The notes under the pieces are model-generated. The model saw only the letters and a program-made list of their open reading frames with translations, was not told where the DNA came from and ran no database searches. DNA of 64,000 bases, taken from Wyeomyia smithii. Taxonomy: Eukaryota; Arthropoda; Insecta; Diptera; Culicidae. The stretch is taken from assembly GCF_029784165.1 (NCBI RefSeq), contig NC_073696.1, forward strand, positions 232,823,771 through 232,887,770, given 5' to 3'. How positions within the stretch are numbered: the stretch's first letter is position 1; each line of letters opens with the position of its first letter. This document shows positions 11,966 through 23,782 of the stretch, in pieces. A program made the translations under genes and the position numbers.

Positions 11966-14567
11966 ACCTACCCGTAGCATAGCTTACGTGCAAAGTATTA
12001 TCATTGGACAAAGACGGGTCACAAGTTCCTCCGAAAGGCCTGAAATAATAGCGCCCACAACGAAAGTGAATAACCCCTCGCTCCACGCTGTCATACTCTA
12101 CCAAATCGGTTGACCTATTTTGCTTTAATACCGAAAACGATGCCCTTACTTTTCATAAGAAAGTGAGCGGTAAAAAAAACTTAGGATATCGAACAAATTC
12201 TTCATTCGTTCCGTGCGCCTTGCGCGATATCCCATCGTCGTCGTCTTTCCGACTCCAGTGTGCATCCTAAAGCAAACTGAGTGAACCCCAATAAAGCCCT
12301 CCAACCTACACTTCTGGAGTAAAGTCCGGCCCCTTGAACGATAAAAGATGCGAGCGGCGGAAAAGCAAAGGAAAACTTTCCGTTATGCTTTTCAATGATT
12401 TTATTTCTTCGTCGTATGCGCACTAGCTCCGACCCAACCCGTCCGTTTCCCGAAAGGGCAGATCCCTATCGTTCGGCCTCTATTTACATGCCGGAGATAC
12501 CGGGGTGCATGTTCCGAACACAAATTTTTTACCCATTAAATTTGAATATTTATACACCGACAAATTATTTCCAACTTTGCACTGGCAGGCTGGGCTTTTA
12601 CCATGAGCACACCTTTCCATGTGCAGTCATTTTTCGGTAGACGACACCGAAAGACAAACTCGGGAAAGACAAACATGGCAGATGGCACCGTTTGAAAATT
12701 GCCGCAATTTTCCTGTGCTCCGTTCTGTTGATTTATGCTGTCGGAATTTCTTTCTACGTTGACAAACTGCTACCAGTCAGAGATTATTACGAACGACTAG
12801 AGACTTGTAACCGTAAGCCTACACTGCACTATAATCGAATCGCGACTTCAAAGCCTGTTTATTCGCGGAAAGCATTTCTTTTCCAACATCAACAACGTCA
12901 TCTGCAGCCAAGGGCAGCTAATTATTATACAAGTTGCGAAGCGAAATTCCGGAAAATATAAAACATAAAATAGAGGAAAGAACAGAATGCCAATTCTACT
13001 GAAATATAAACTTAAAAATTAGGATACACGCTTCAGTTCAAAATACTAAATTTCAAATTTTAGGTTTCATAGTTTCGAACTTAGTAAACTATTCATTACG
13101 ATCTCTGGAAACTGAAGGAAAATATGAAATTGAATTAGACTTTAGACCAAGGTAATAGGATGGATTTGGAGTCTAAGATTCAATGTATTACTTATAGATA
13201 TTCTATATTGATTAAAACATATTATGAGCTCACGTGATTTCAGTATTTTGGAATCTGATAATCAAATCTAGTTTTAATTTAAAATTTTAAGAAATAGTAC
13301 TGACCAGTTCTTAGTGCAAACGGAGCTCATGAAAAAAATCACACTCGCTAATAACACCGATGTTCAACGAGTTGAAAAAAAAAATCTAAACTATCGCCTG
13401 CCATAACACACTTACCGTTCTCACTAACTTTTCAGTAATTGTCACTTGGCCAGCAGAAGTAATCAATAACGCGTTTTTTTTTTTATCGCCGCACACTTCC
13501 CGGCCGAAGCTGTGTCTAGATAAAGCGTTAAAGTTGTCAAGTTTGTCGTCGGTGCAGTTTATTCGCTCGAAAAATTTCCTCCACGGCTCTTGAAGCTCGA
13601 GGGAGAAAAAAATTCCATATTGGCAAGATAAGCTACAGGCATGAGGCAGCAACTATAGGCACTTCTGCACGAGTGTTCCGACAGCGTGAATCTAAAGTCA
13701 CATAAAAGTGAACGAAAAAAAAGTTGCTTCTTCCATTGCGGGAAACCCACCAAGCCAGCCTTTCTCGCGTTCTGTTTTCTACCCGCGCCATGTTGTTACT
13801 GGGAGTGAAAAGCATGCAGCTGAAATTGAATCTAATTTTCTCAAAAATGGAAGTGCTTTCCATTTCCTTCCTTTTTTTTCTCACCTACTTTCAAATTAGC
13901 TTCCCGCGTGCTAACGAACTACTGGTAGCAATTGTGAAAAATATCGAGGCGACAAAAAAATACTTGCCACGTTTCCACTTGCTGGTTGCAGAACTAGCTG
14001 TCGTCGACAAACTCGGAGAATATTTATAAAACTAACTTCACTGCTGTTGCAATGCAGTGGGAAACTTCGCAAACGAGTTAGACAACTTCGTGCAACATTT
14101 AGTACGGATGAAAAACGATGTTTTCCTAAACGGATTTGTTTACACAAACACGTTACACTCGAGCAGAAAAAAATAACTTATTTTTCCGTCAGAATAATCC
14201 AATCAGTTTTCATTAGTCAAAAGGGGGTCAACGTGTGCCTTGCCTCCTTTGACTTCGTATTTTATCGGTTGGATGGCTGCGGTGTGGCTTACGGTTTCCA
14301 CTTTGACACGTGCATGGCACGGCAGCTGATCATCAGCACGTAAGACGACAGGCCGGAATGCTAGAGTGCGACGATATTCGGATTTGATCGATTACTCGCA
14401 AGATCCGGCAGACGTGAGAGATTTTTAGTAGCCTTTCTGGAAGGGCGATGGGTTGGATGGGGTTGCACGTACTTCAGGATAAAAACTGGACTCTACATAA
14501 TAACAGTTTTAGTTAGAGAAAAGTAGAATAACGTAAATTATAATGAAATTTTTGTTTTTTTTTTCAG
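11966..14567. other. No supported gene; unique-looking DNA
   Basis: Several overlapping open frames of 60-101 codons exist on both strands near 12200-14340, none recognisable. A frame at 12692-12961 would begin with a signal-peptide-like stretch but its first codon is TTG, not ATG, and I do not support it as a gene. No strong repeats were noticed. Confidence 0.45.
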
Positions 14568-14646
14568 GACTAAACCAGCATCGGTTCAAGTTAACCAAAA
14601 CAGCGTCATCCCGTGGAAAAATGTCCTGGTGCTAGTGAAGTTATAA
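14568..14646 (+). other. Possible 79-nt exon
   Basis: A T-rich tract ending in CAG (14565-14567) precedes the segment, and a consensus donor GTAAGT follows at 14647-14652. One frame is open for almost the full length (TKPASVQVNQ... ending at a TAA at the 3' edge), so it may be a terminal-type or 5' untranslated exon. Acceptor and donor pairs this good occur by chance, and no partner exon is visible. Confidence 0.22.
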
Positions 14647-14652
14647 GTAAGT

Positions 14653-15980
14653 ACATATATTTAACAAAAAAATCAATCAATAAAAAGTAATTTCCAGCAT
14701 ATCAATACACAATGAACGCGAACAAGCTTCGTAGAAAAAAATCTGATTCACCATATTATGTAATCGCAAAAAACCTCTTTCTCGCGACTCCCTGAGAATG
14801 AACTCATAGAATAAGCATAATACGTTCCCGTCTACGATAAGGAATTTCCCATACAGAAGCGTCCTTGTCAGCTAAATCAACGTCAGATGTCGTGTTCTCG
14901 GATTTTCTCGGATGGAGTGACACACCTTCACGAAAGGTGGAGCACAACGGATGAGAAAAAAAGAAACCGAGGGAGGAGAACTTTGTTCTCATTGTTGTCC
15001 CTGCTAGACCAGAGCACGGTCGCCATATCGGATAAATCGAAAACAGTGCCACTCACCGCTAGCATGACGACAAACATAACACACGAAAAAAAAGGCAAAA
15101 GGGGGTGATGTCATCGGTGTGTCCTCACGACGGCCACGGCTCTAGCGCACCTTTTCATCACGAGTAGCGTTCGTTCAGAAGCGATAACGAAGACATATAA
15201 CAGAATCGCACATAACTTCTCGTGCAAATCAATTTATCCATGCGGTAACATGCGACTCGCAGTGGCGAACCCGGCAGTGGAAGCCAGCGATCAAAGGGAG
15301 GCTAACAGTTCCGTGTTACAAACGTTGCACGGTCTATCAATATCAAATCTGCTGCTATTGGATAGGTGTAGCGTTGATGCGAGCGTATTGAGAAGGGAAA
15401 CGTAATTCGATACTTATTACCTTTGTAAAATTTTTAGATCGGTAACTGCATTACACTTCACGTTCATTATGACAAAAATTTTCTATTAAATATGATTGAA
15501 ATTTGTACTACTGATTAGAAAAAACCCAGCCTGCATTGATTTGGTAATCAAGTAAAAACAATCAAGAAAAAAATGTTTGCGCAACTAAGTTCTCGTTGTT
15601 TGGCAGTAGAGAGCGACAGCAAGAACTGGCCAATTTTGACATATCTAAAACCGCTTTGACACGTTAGTGGTTGTATTATAGCGTCACAAACTTTTGGTTA
15701 TATGAAAATGTCTAATTTTATACCAAATTATCGTTATTTGTATGAAGTTTCTCATTTCATTCAAAGAGGACCACTGCTGAAGCGCATTCAAAAATGTCGA
15801 AAGTTAATATAAGTGGGTACGTAAATGCTTCTTTAAGCGAAACAAGGTCCGATGATTGTTTCGCGGAATGCGGAAATGCGGAACAAGCCCACAAAAAAGT
15901 CCCTGTTTTTTTTTTCAATTGTCATGATTTGGTTGAAACCGTCTTTGGGCAAAAGATGCAATTTTATGTCATTATTTTTT
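14653..15980. other. No supported gene
   Basis: Mixed-composition DNA with scattered short open frames. No recognised repeat or RNA gene. Confidence 0.45.
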
Positions 15981-16698
15981 TTCACGATTCACTTTTGATA
16001 ATCTATTGATAATTTCAAATATTTCTAGAGCCAAAACGGATTGTTTGATCGATGTGGCGTCTTCGGTAAAGATGTAGATAATAACTTTGTCTTTTTGAAA
16101 ACAATTCAGAAATTAAAATTATTTATCTAAAAAAGCTCATTTTTCAACAATCTTTTTTTTAAGTAAACTACAAAAAGTTGCTTAACTTTGATGGTTGTCC
16201 GATCATGGAGAAATGTGAAACAAAAAAGGTAAAAATTTCTAGAAGCACGACAAAAAAATTTAAAGTCAGAACGTTAGGTTTGTTGGTATAACGTCTTCAG
16301 CAAAGTTGTAGACAGTAATTTTGTCCCTCCAGAAAAAATATACAATAATAGTCCCAACTTGTTCATGTCAGCAAAAATAACCTGAGACATCAAGTTTTGG
16401 GATTATTTTCTGCGCCAAATGCCAATTAGTGTTGCAAAAAAAAAACATTTTTAGCATCTATACGGTTTGTTTGATCGGTATAGTGTCTTCGACAAAGTTG
16501 TAGATAATATTTATTTTTTGATTTTATACTATATAAAAATATTGAAAAAAAAATGCTTTTTGAAAAATCTAAAGTTCAGCAAACTATTTTTGGTTATCCT
16601 ATAATCTGTTACTTTTGTATTTAATTTATAATTATTTTTTTCCAAAAGAAAAAAATGTTTAACATTGTATATGTTTTCTAGAGGGACAAAATTACCCT
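15981..16698. repeat. Degenerate ~210-bp tandem repeat with GTCTTC..AAAG.TGTAGA motif
   Basis: The block containing GTCTTCGGTAAAGATGTAGA (16060), then GTCTTCAGCAAAGTTGTAGA (16290), then GTCTTCGACAAAGTTGTAGA (16485) recurs about every 200-230 bp, each followed by a TTTTGTC-type stretch. The same module is found once at 58020-58100 and more distantly inside the foldback at 8479-9924. The mariner at 16699-17978 is inserted at its right side. Confidence 0.7.
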
Positions 16699-17978
16699 TA
16701 TAGACCGTTCCGATAATTATAAATACACCTACGATCAACCGTCATTTCAAATAACGTGCAGTATTCAACCAAACGTTGGCTGCGTCCTGTTGTTTACATC
16801 CAAAAGAAACAGATGCTGTCATTTTTTCTAACATTTAGTGCGAAATTTTGAAAATGCGTGGCCTTTCTCCCGAGCAAAGAAAGCGAATTGTGCACAAATG
16901 GGGCACCGTGAGTGGTCTTTCTATAAGAAAATTAGCCAGAGAAGAAGGTATAAGTGTCGGAGCAGTTCAAACCGCATTGCGGAAGTATTGTGAAGAGTAC
17001 ACATTTACTGATGCCCCAAGACGTGGTAGAAAACCCGGGCCTGTTGATCCCACAATGGACAAAAAGGTGAAGGAATACTACAAGCGGCATCCTTCAGTAT
17101 CAGTACGAGGTGTGGCGAGAAAGCTTGGAACCTCGGCGAGTAACGTTATGCGTGCCAAGGGAAGAATGGGTCTGCAGACCCGTCGGAAGCAGTAGCAGCC
17201 AAAACGAAATCCAAAACAAGCTGAATCTGTGAAACCGAGAGCTCGAAAGCTTTATGACAAACTTCTGACCAAAAAAATGGGGTGTGTTATCATGGATGAC
17301 GAAACCTACATAAAACTGAACTATAAGACTCTGCCAGGACCGCAATTTTATACATCACCGGAGGGAAATGATGTCCCTGGACCAGTGAAAGCCATTTACA
17401 CCGAAAAATTCGGCAAGAAGGTAATGGTTTGGCAAGCCATTTGTGAATGTGGGAAAATATCTCGTCCATTCATTACGAATGACACAATGAACGGTGAAAA
17501 GGTTGTTACCCATGGTTAAGCAGCATAACAATCCTCCAATCTTTTGGCCCGATCTTGCTTCCTGCCATTACTCTAAGGATGCACTAGGGTGGTATAAAAC
17601 AAATAATGTCACATGTGTCCCAAAGGAGATGAATGCTCCAAACTGCCCTGAAATTCGCCCTATTGAAACTTTTTGAGCTTTGACCAAGGCAAAGCTGAGG
17701 AAATATGTCAAACCAGCGGACAATGTTGAAAAATTCAAAAAAGATTGGCTTAAAGTGGTAAAAATGGTCGGAGAACACACTGTGCAAAAGCTTATGAGTA
17801 GTGTTAAGAAAAAAGTTAGAGAACTCGCGTATCCTACGAAAAATAATCCCAACTTGAATTGAAACTGGAAAGAAAACACTTATTATCTATATTTCAGAAT
17901 AAAATGACCCGAAAAATCCTGTATTTTTTGTTTTATTCAAGAAAGAAGATGTATTTATAATTTTCGGAACAGTCTATA
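16699..17978 (+). mobile_element. Mariner-type transposon, DD37E group (broken)
   Basis: Inverted ends of about 28 bp start TATAGACCGTTCCGATAATT on the left (16699) and TATAGACTGTTCCGAAAATT read inverted on the right (to 17978), with TA at each outer edge as expected for the IS630-Tc1-mariner superfamily. The total length of about 1.28 kb fits a single transposase gene with short ends. The gene is inactivated. It sits in a degenerate tandem repeat, which it interrupts. Confidence 0.92.
16854..17862 (+). pseudogene. DD37E transposase pseudogene
   Basis: The enzyme would cut and paste DNA at TA sites. It begins at ATG 16854 (MRGLSPEQRKRIVHKW) with a helix-turn-helix block (LSIRKLAREEGISVGAVQ) and a second basic DNA-binding segment (VRGVARKLGTSASNVMRAK). 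Catalytic residues follow: first Asp in IMDDETYIK, second Asp in FWPDLASCHYSKD, and Glu in CPEIRPIETF. I count 37 residues between the second Asp and the Glu. Lesions: TAG at 17193-17195, a deletion/frameshift near 17507-17515 in which about ten residues appear lost, and TGA at 17674-17676 where a tryptophan is expected. DD37E elements are known mainly from mosquitoes. Confidence 0.92.
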
Positions 17979-18570
17979 TGAGAACTGAAGAAAACTTGGT
18001 TTAGGAGCATTTCTCGCTTGAAAAATGCGTTGCGGCACCAACTTTGAAGGCCCATATTTTTTGATCAAAAATTACACCACCGCGAAATTTTCAGGGCAGT
18101 TTCGAAATTTCGTCAAAAATACTTGTTATTTTTTTTCAGATTTTTCAGTGCCCCAGAACATAGATTTTCAACTATTGTTTTAAATAGTTACTATTGAAAA
18201 AATATTTTTTTCTTCAAAAAAAATATTTTCGTAAACTACAACTCAGGGTGCATCTGCTGTGAAAATTTCATCAAATTCGATGCAATATTTTCAAAGCTAT
18301 GTCTATTTAAAAACAATTTTGACCTGAATTTCGAATGACAATAACAACTTATGAATTTACTCAAATTCAATAAAAATTGGAAAATCAACATCCCGAGTGA
18401 AATTCTTGAAGTTTTAAATACTTATTTAAAAAATTAGACATCGCGATTTTAGTGATCCGTTTCACGAATTCTGACTCTATATGGAGAATGTTTCAAAAAT
18501 ATGTTATTTTTTAAATCTAAGCAAATTCAATTTAAAAACATGACAAAAATTTCAATAATTTTCTATACTA
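17979..18570. repeat. AT-rich repeat debris
   Basis: A-rich and T-rich sequence with phrases such as AAAATTTCATCAAATTCGATG, typical of decayed interspersed repeats. No gene. I cannot set its boundaries. Confidence 0.4.
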
Positions 18571-20599
18571 CTAGCTGACCCGGCAAACTTCGTTCCGCCC
18601 ATTTTTGTGTTTAATTAAATAATTTTAAACATTCTCATTTATTTGGTCACTTTGGGCTGTTTTTTAGAAACCGGAAGTTGCCATCTTGGATTTCAAAATT
18701 GCACTTGGAGACAATATCTGGCCCCTGGGCGTCATTCTGGTTCCGGAACAACCAAATTATAAACCGGAAGTTCTCACCTAAAATTTAAAAATGGCGTCTG
18801 GAGTCGAGTTTTGGCTCTTGTGCATCGACCCGACCATTTTAAGCTGTTTCTCGGAAAACCTGTTTGAACCATTTGTTTAATTTGTATGGAAGACCTCCCT
18901 CCCCTTCCAGAGTACTAAGGAGTGTCAAACCACCATAAAAAATTGTTTTTGAATTGTATAACCCTTCCCAACCGGGCTCATATAATTGCGTACGTAGAAG
19001 ATGACTCAAACAAGACCTTTTCTCTCGCTTTTTGAACGTTCTATTTATTGTTTTATTGCTCACAACGCTAGTGTTAACATCGCAGCTGCAGAAAAATAAA
19101 AAACCCAAAAATCATCCACCAAGCGGTCAGACCAAGCCTTTCTCATTCGTACTTATTATTTGTTAAAATAGATTTACACGAACACTTCATTTTAGAAAAA
19201 ATACCCTGGATTTATTTATCACTCCAAAATAACAAATCATTGTTAGCAGTGAAATCATGCCGAACATTTAAAACATAATCTTCAAACATATATGAACATA
19301 CATTAACACATGCGAATGACATGAAATAAATATGTTTCAAATATATGACGCGAATTTTTTTTTGATCGTGGTATAATCGAAACGTCACTGTACTCATATA
19401 TAGGTTGGACTCGATTATATGTAGACTCGATATATCATTCGTTAAAATATAATTTTTGATTCGATTGTTTATAGTTAATTTTTTTTCCTATATCGAATAT
19501 GACTTGCTTTTCATAACTTTTGAACCACGTGTGCAATCATAATAATTCGTCAGTTAACCCTTAACTAGCCCGCTCATCTAAAATCAGTATTGTTCAAATC
19601 GGTTGTGTAGTTTCTTAGATAATGAAGTTTCGTGATTTTCACATTTTGATACATTAGAGACGAAGTGACAGTCCGATTACAGCAAAATTCAATAAGGTGT
19701 TATGAGGCAGCTAGACCTTTCATTTGACACTAATTTTGTGAAAATCGGCTCAGCCATCTCTGAGAAAAGTGAGTGAGTTTAAGTATTCTTCGGAATATGT
19801 TCCTTTTCATAGCTGGATTTCACATTTTTAAACATAACAGGCAAAGTAATAGTCCGTTTGCAAAACAAATCAATAGAATCTTATGGGGCAACAAGACCTT
19901 CCATTCGACACTGATTTTATGAAAATCGGTTCAGCCATCTCTGAGGAACATGAGTGAGATTGAACAGTCTTCAGAACACGTTTCTCTCATAACTTTTGAA
20001 CCACATGTTCAATCTTTATAAAATTCAAAAGTTTGGGGTATTTCATGTAGCCCGTTCCTTTGAAACCAATTTTGTTCAAATCGGTTGTGCAGTTTTCGAG
20101 ATAAAGAAGTTTCATGATTTTCACATTTCGTTACATAAAAGACAACGTTACGGTCCGATTATAATAAAATTTAATAGGGTATTATAAGACAACTAGACCT
20201 ATCATTTGCAACCAATTTCGTAAAAATCGGTCCAGCCATCTCTGAGAAAAGTGGACGAGTTCAAGCAGTCTCAGGATAATGTTTCTTTTCATAGCCTGAT
20301 TTTGCATTATTATACATAACGAAAAAAGTTAAAGTCCAATTACAATAAAATTCAATAGGGTCTTATGGGGCACAAGACCTGCCATATGATACCAATTTTG
20401 TTCAAATCGGTAGTGTAGTTACTGAGATATTGAAGTTTTGTGATTTTCACATTTTGATACATAACCTCTAAACTAAACATCCTATTACGATAAAATTCAA
20501 TAGGGTTCTATGGGGCAACTGGACCTTTCATTTGCAATTAGTTTCATGAAAATCGGTCCAGCCATCTTAGAGTAAATCGAGTGAGATTGGGAGACCGTT

Positions 20600-20636
<37 letters not shown>

Positions 20637-21502
20637 TACGCACACACATACACACACATACAGGAAATGCCCAGCTCGTCGAACTAAGTCGATTGATATA
20701 CGAGATTTGACCCTCTGGAGCACTTTTATACCTCTGGTTTTTGCAGTGAATGCTATACCTTTCTAGGAGAAAGGCAAAACCGGAGCATCTAAGTGCTTTT
20801 ATATAGGAATTGCTACGATTTAGGTTTTGTTATCCGGAATTTTTTTTACCTACACAATTGTGTGGGCTCGGTCGGAATGGGATAAGAGCCCTCCAGAATA
20901 AGAGTGTCGAACCACCATGAAAATATTTTTTGCTCTCAAAACCCCTCCACATGCCAAATTCGGTTCCATTTACTTGATTAGTTCTTGAGTTGAGAAGAAA
21001 TTTGAGGTTCATTATTATCAAATTTGGTTGGTACTTACTTGATTATTTCTCGAGAAGTGCAGAAATTTATGTATCATTTGTAGGAAACCACTCCCTTCCA
21101 GAAGGACTAAACTGTGTCAAACTATTATGGATATATTTGTTACCCCTAAAACATTCACCTGCCAAATTTGGTTCCATTCAGATGATTATTTCTCGAGATG
21201 TGCAAAAATTTGTGTTTCGTTTGTATGGAACCCCTCCCTTCAAGAAGAAGGAGAGGTGTCGAACTATTGTGGACATATTTGATACTCCTCAGAACATTCA
21301 CATACCAAATTTGGTTGTATTTACTTGATTAGTTCGCGAGCTGTACGAAATTTCTATTTCATTTGTATGCGACTTCTCCCTTCCAGAAGAAGGAGTGGTC
21401 TCGAGCTATCTTAGTCACCTTTCTCCCCCCTAAAACCCCTATATACAAAATTTGACGTCGATCGGTACAGTAGTTTCCAAGCCTATATGGATCAGACAGA
21501 CA
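18571..21502. repeat. 2.9-kb modular interspersed repeat (CTGACCCGGCAAACTTCGT... to ...GATCAGACAGACAG)
   Basis: The left edge CTAGCTGACCCGGCAAACTT and the right edge GATCAGACAGACAG are phrases I associate with widespread insect repeats. Between them are three module types. First, a CGGAAGTTGCCAT/GGCGTCTGGAGTCG module (18660-18830). Second, a block with TTCAATAGGGT, CCTTTCATTTG and ATCGG..CAGCCATCTCTGAG repeated about five times (19671-20575). Third, a ~120-bp block with CCAAATTTGGTTCCATT and TCCCTTCCAGAAG repeated about four times (20880-21400). No coding capacity is visible. The mechanism of mobility is not clear from the sequence. Confidence 0.65.
20601..20660. repeat. CA microsatellite
   Basis: About fifteen CA units with interruptions, continuing as a CA-rich stretch with CATA units to about 20682. 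It lies inside the modular repeat, as does the shorter CA run in the fragment near 11860. Confidence 0.95.
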
Positions 21503-22393
21503 GAGCTGCATTCTTATATGCTTAGATGCATGTAAAAGCACACAGTTTTTTTTTTGTTTTTTTTTTCTTGAAACTAGGAATAATTACCTTTAATTTGATC
21601 TAAAAAGATCGCAAATCGATCAACAGGTTCAAAAGTTATGAATTTTTGATAATGATATATATCGAATAAAGTCGTTTTTAATAGACGACCCAACGAAAAA
21701 ATACAGGTTCGATCATTTTTGACGAAGATTAAGCATAATCAGTAAGAAACAGTACGAACAAAACGAAAGAAAACAGAAAAATACAAAGTAAAAGTGAACT
21801 TGAAACATGAAGAAAATAAGAAAAATTAAAAACCTAACAGAGAACTGTACAAAAAGTAATAATAAATTTATATCTCGAAAAAATATCTTGAGAAATAACA
21901 TCTTTAGAAGTTTTTAAAACTATACAACGCTAACTTAAATGCGAGTAAAGAGCAAAATATTAGTTATTACATGAAAAAAACGTGAATCCATTAGGTAAAG
22001 TTACTCTCTATCAGTCAACTTAGGAGACACCGTTTTTTTCTCTTACAAATAGTATATATGCAATAATGTAATTTTATCCTAATATTAGTACGATTGTACG
22101 TAAAATATTTGGCCTTGATGATGGTACCATAAAAAGACCGAAACGTCGGTGATAAGCAGATACAAATCAACGCAATTAATTAGACTGCAAGCCGAAATAT
22201 CAATTTCTTGTATCAAGCATCATTTTTTTACAAAAAGCTTTCCAAAAAAAACTAACTGCAGCATATAATAAAGTTATAAAAATCATCAAAACAAAACTTT
22301 GCTGAACAATTTGAACTTAAAGAAAAGAGAGCAAAAAACTGTTTTTTTTTATGAGCCACCCTAAGCAAAATTGCTATAATTTAGCCAATTCAA
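21503..22393. repeat. Tandem 0.9-kb unit, copy 1
   Basis: This 891-bp unit begins GAGCTGCATTCTTATATG and is followed immediately by a second, nearly identical unit. GAGCTGCA occurs at 21503, 22394 and 23303, i.e. before, between and after the copies. The unit is AT-rich and non-coding; the open frame on the minus strand (21713-21901) is only hydrophobic low-complexity. A hammerhead-like motif lies at 22110-22152. The layout could be a Penelope-like element with tandem LTR-like repeats, or a tandem duplication between two 8-bp direct repeats. Confidence 0.9.
22110..22152 (+). ncRNA. Hammerhead-like motif, copy 1 (probably inactive)
   Basis: The order is a TTGATGA box, a short GGT/ACC hairpin-capable segment, GACCGAAACGTCGG, then GTGATA. 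This resembles the CTGATGA ... GAAAC ... GTC core of minimal hammerhead ribozymes reported in Penelope-like retroelements. The first core base is T instead of C, which should disable cleavage. Homology is inferred by eye. Confidence 0.3.
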
Positions 22394-23302
22394 GAGCTGC
22401 ATTCTTATATGCTTAGATGCATGTAAAAGCACACAGTTTTTTTTTGTTTTTATTTTTCTTGAAACTAGGAATAATTACCTTTAATTTGATCTAAAAAGAT
22501 CGCAAATCGATCAACAGGCTCAAAAGTTATGAATTTTTGATAATGATATATATCGAATAAAGTCGTTTTTAATAGACGACCCAACGAAAAAATACAGGTT
22601 CGATCATTTTTGACGAAGATTAAGCATAATCAGTAAGAAACAGTAAGAAACAGTACGAACAAAACGAAACAAAACAGAAAAATGCAAAGTAAAAGTGAAC
22701 CTGAAACATGAAGAAAATAAGAAAAATTAAAAACCTAACAGAGAACTGTACAAAAAGTAATAATAAATTTATATCTCGAAAAAATATCTTGAGAAATAAC
22801 ATCTTTAGAAGTTTTTAAAACTATACAACGCTAACTTAAATGCGAGTAAAGAGCAAAATATTAGTTATTACATGAAAAAACGTGAATCCATTAGGTAAAG
22901 TTACTCTCTATCAGTCAACTTAGGAGACACCGTTTTTTTCTCTTACAAATAGTATATACGCAATAATGTAATTTTATCCTAATATTAGTACGATTGTACG
23001 TAAAATATCAAATATATTCTTGGCCCTGATGATGGTACCATAAAAAGACCGAAGCGTCGGTGATAAGCAGATACAAATCAACGCAATTAATTAGACTGCA
23101 AGCCGAAATATCAATTTCTTGTATCAAGCATCATTTTTTTACAAAAAGCTTTCCAAAAAAAATTAACTGCCGCATATAATAAAGTTATAAAAATCATCAA
23201 AACAAAACTTTGCTGAACAATTTGAACTTAAAGAAAAGAGAGCAAAAAACTGTTTTTTTATGAGCCACCCTAAGCAAAATTGCTATAATTTAGCCAATTC
23301 AA
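22394..23302. repeat. Tandem 0.9-kb unit, copy 2
   Basis: A 909-bp unit nearly identical to the preceding one. The visible differences are an extra 11-bp AGTAAGAAACA near 22630, an extra ATCAAATATATTC-like segment near 23007-23019, and scattered substitutions. High identity implies a fairly recent duplication. It ends at the third GAGCTGCA (23303-23310), after which the sequence becomes unrelated. Confidence 0.9.
23022..23063 (+). ncRNA. Hammerhead-like motif, copy 2
   Basis: This copy has the intact CTGATGA box (23026-23032) preceded by GGCC, which can pair with the GG after the GTC, giving a very short stem I. The second box reads GAAGC instead of GAAAC. Stem II would be a weak GGT/ACC pairing. 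It resembles the minimal hammerhead of Penelope-like elements, but each tandem copy has a different core change. Confidence 0.35.
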
Positions 23303-23690
23303 GAGCTGCAACAAAGTAGTCTTGTAATAAGTTGCTTGAAATAACGTGATCTACAACTTCACTGAGAACAATATAACATTTTTTCGCAAACAAAAAGTTT
23401 AACTGAGGTATTTTGCTGCTTCCAGGACCACCCTTATTCTCACTTCAATTTAAATGTAGACCTGTTTGTAAGAAGCAACTTCTTAATAGGATCTAAAACT
23501 ACAACAAAAAATAAAGATTGCATTTCCGCTTGCATTGTCGTTCTGCACTTGTGCGTTCTGCATTGTGCACAAAGTAAAAACTAATTATTTTAAATAAAAA
23601 GACAGAGTATAACGAGAAAACTATCAATAGATTGTTGAAAGTCTAGAACAAACGGCTAATTTCAATTCAATCATTAATTACGTAAGCATT

Positions 23691-23782
23691 CCCAAGTAAC
23701 AAAACTGGTTTTAGTTTCATAGCGCTGTTTTAATTGTATAAAACGCTGTAAAGCCTTGATAAAACCAATATTGTTACTAGGG
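23691..23782. mobile_element. 92-bp MITE with CCCAAGTAAC ends
   Basis: Left end CCCAAGTAACAAAACTGG and right end, read inverted, CCCTAGTAACAATATTGG form imperfect 23-bp TIRs. TT flanks both sides (23689-23690 and 23783-23784), consistent with a 2-bp duplication. The ends resemble those of the 942/946-bp elements at 42957 and 45455 (CCCAAGCAGCAC), so they may share a transposase source. Confidence 0.7.

Noticed and set aside
12692..12961. Signal-peptide-like 89-codon frame, possible secreted peptide
   Set aside because: The first codon is TTG, with no in-frame upstream ATG; no supporting splice acceptor was convincing.
20581..20690. CRISPR-like short repeats
   Set aside because: Simple CA microsatellite without spacers.
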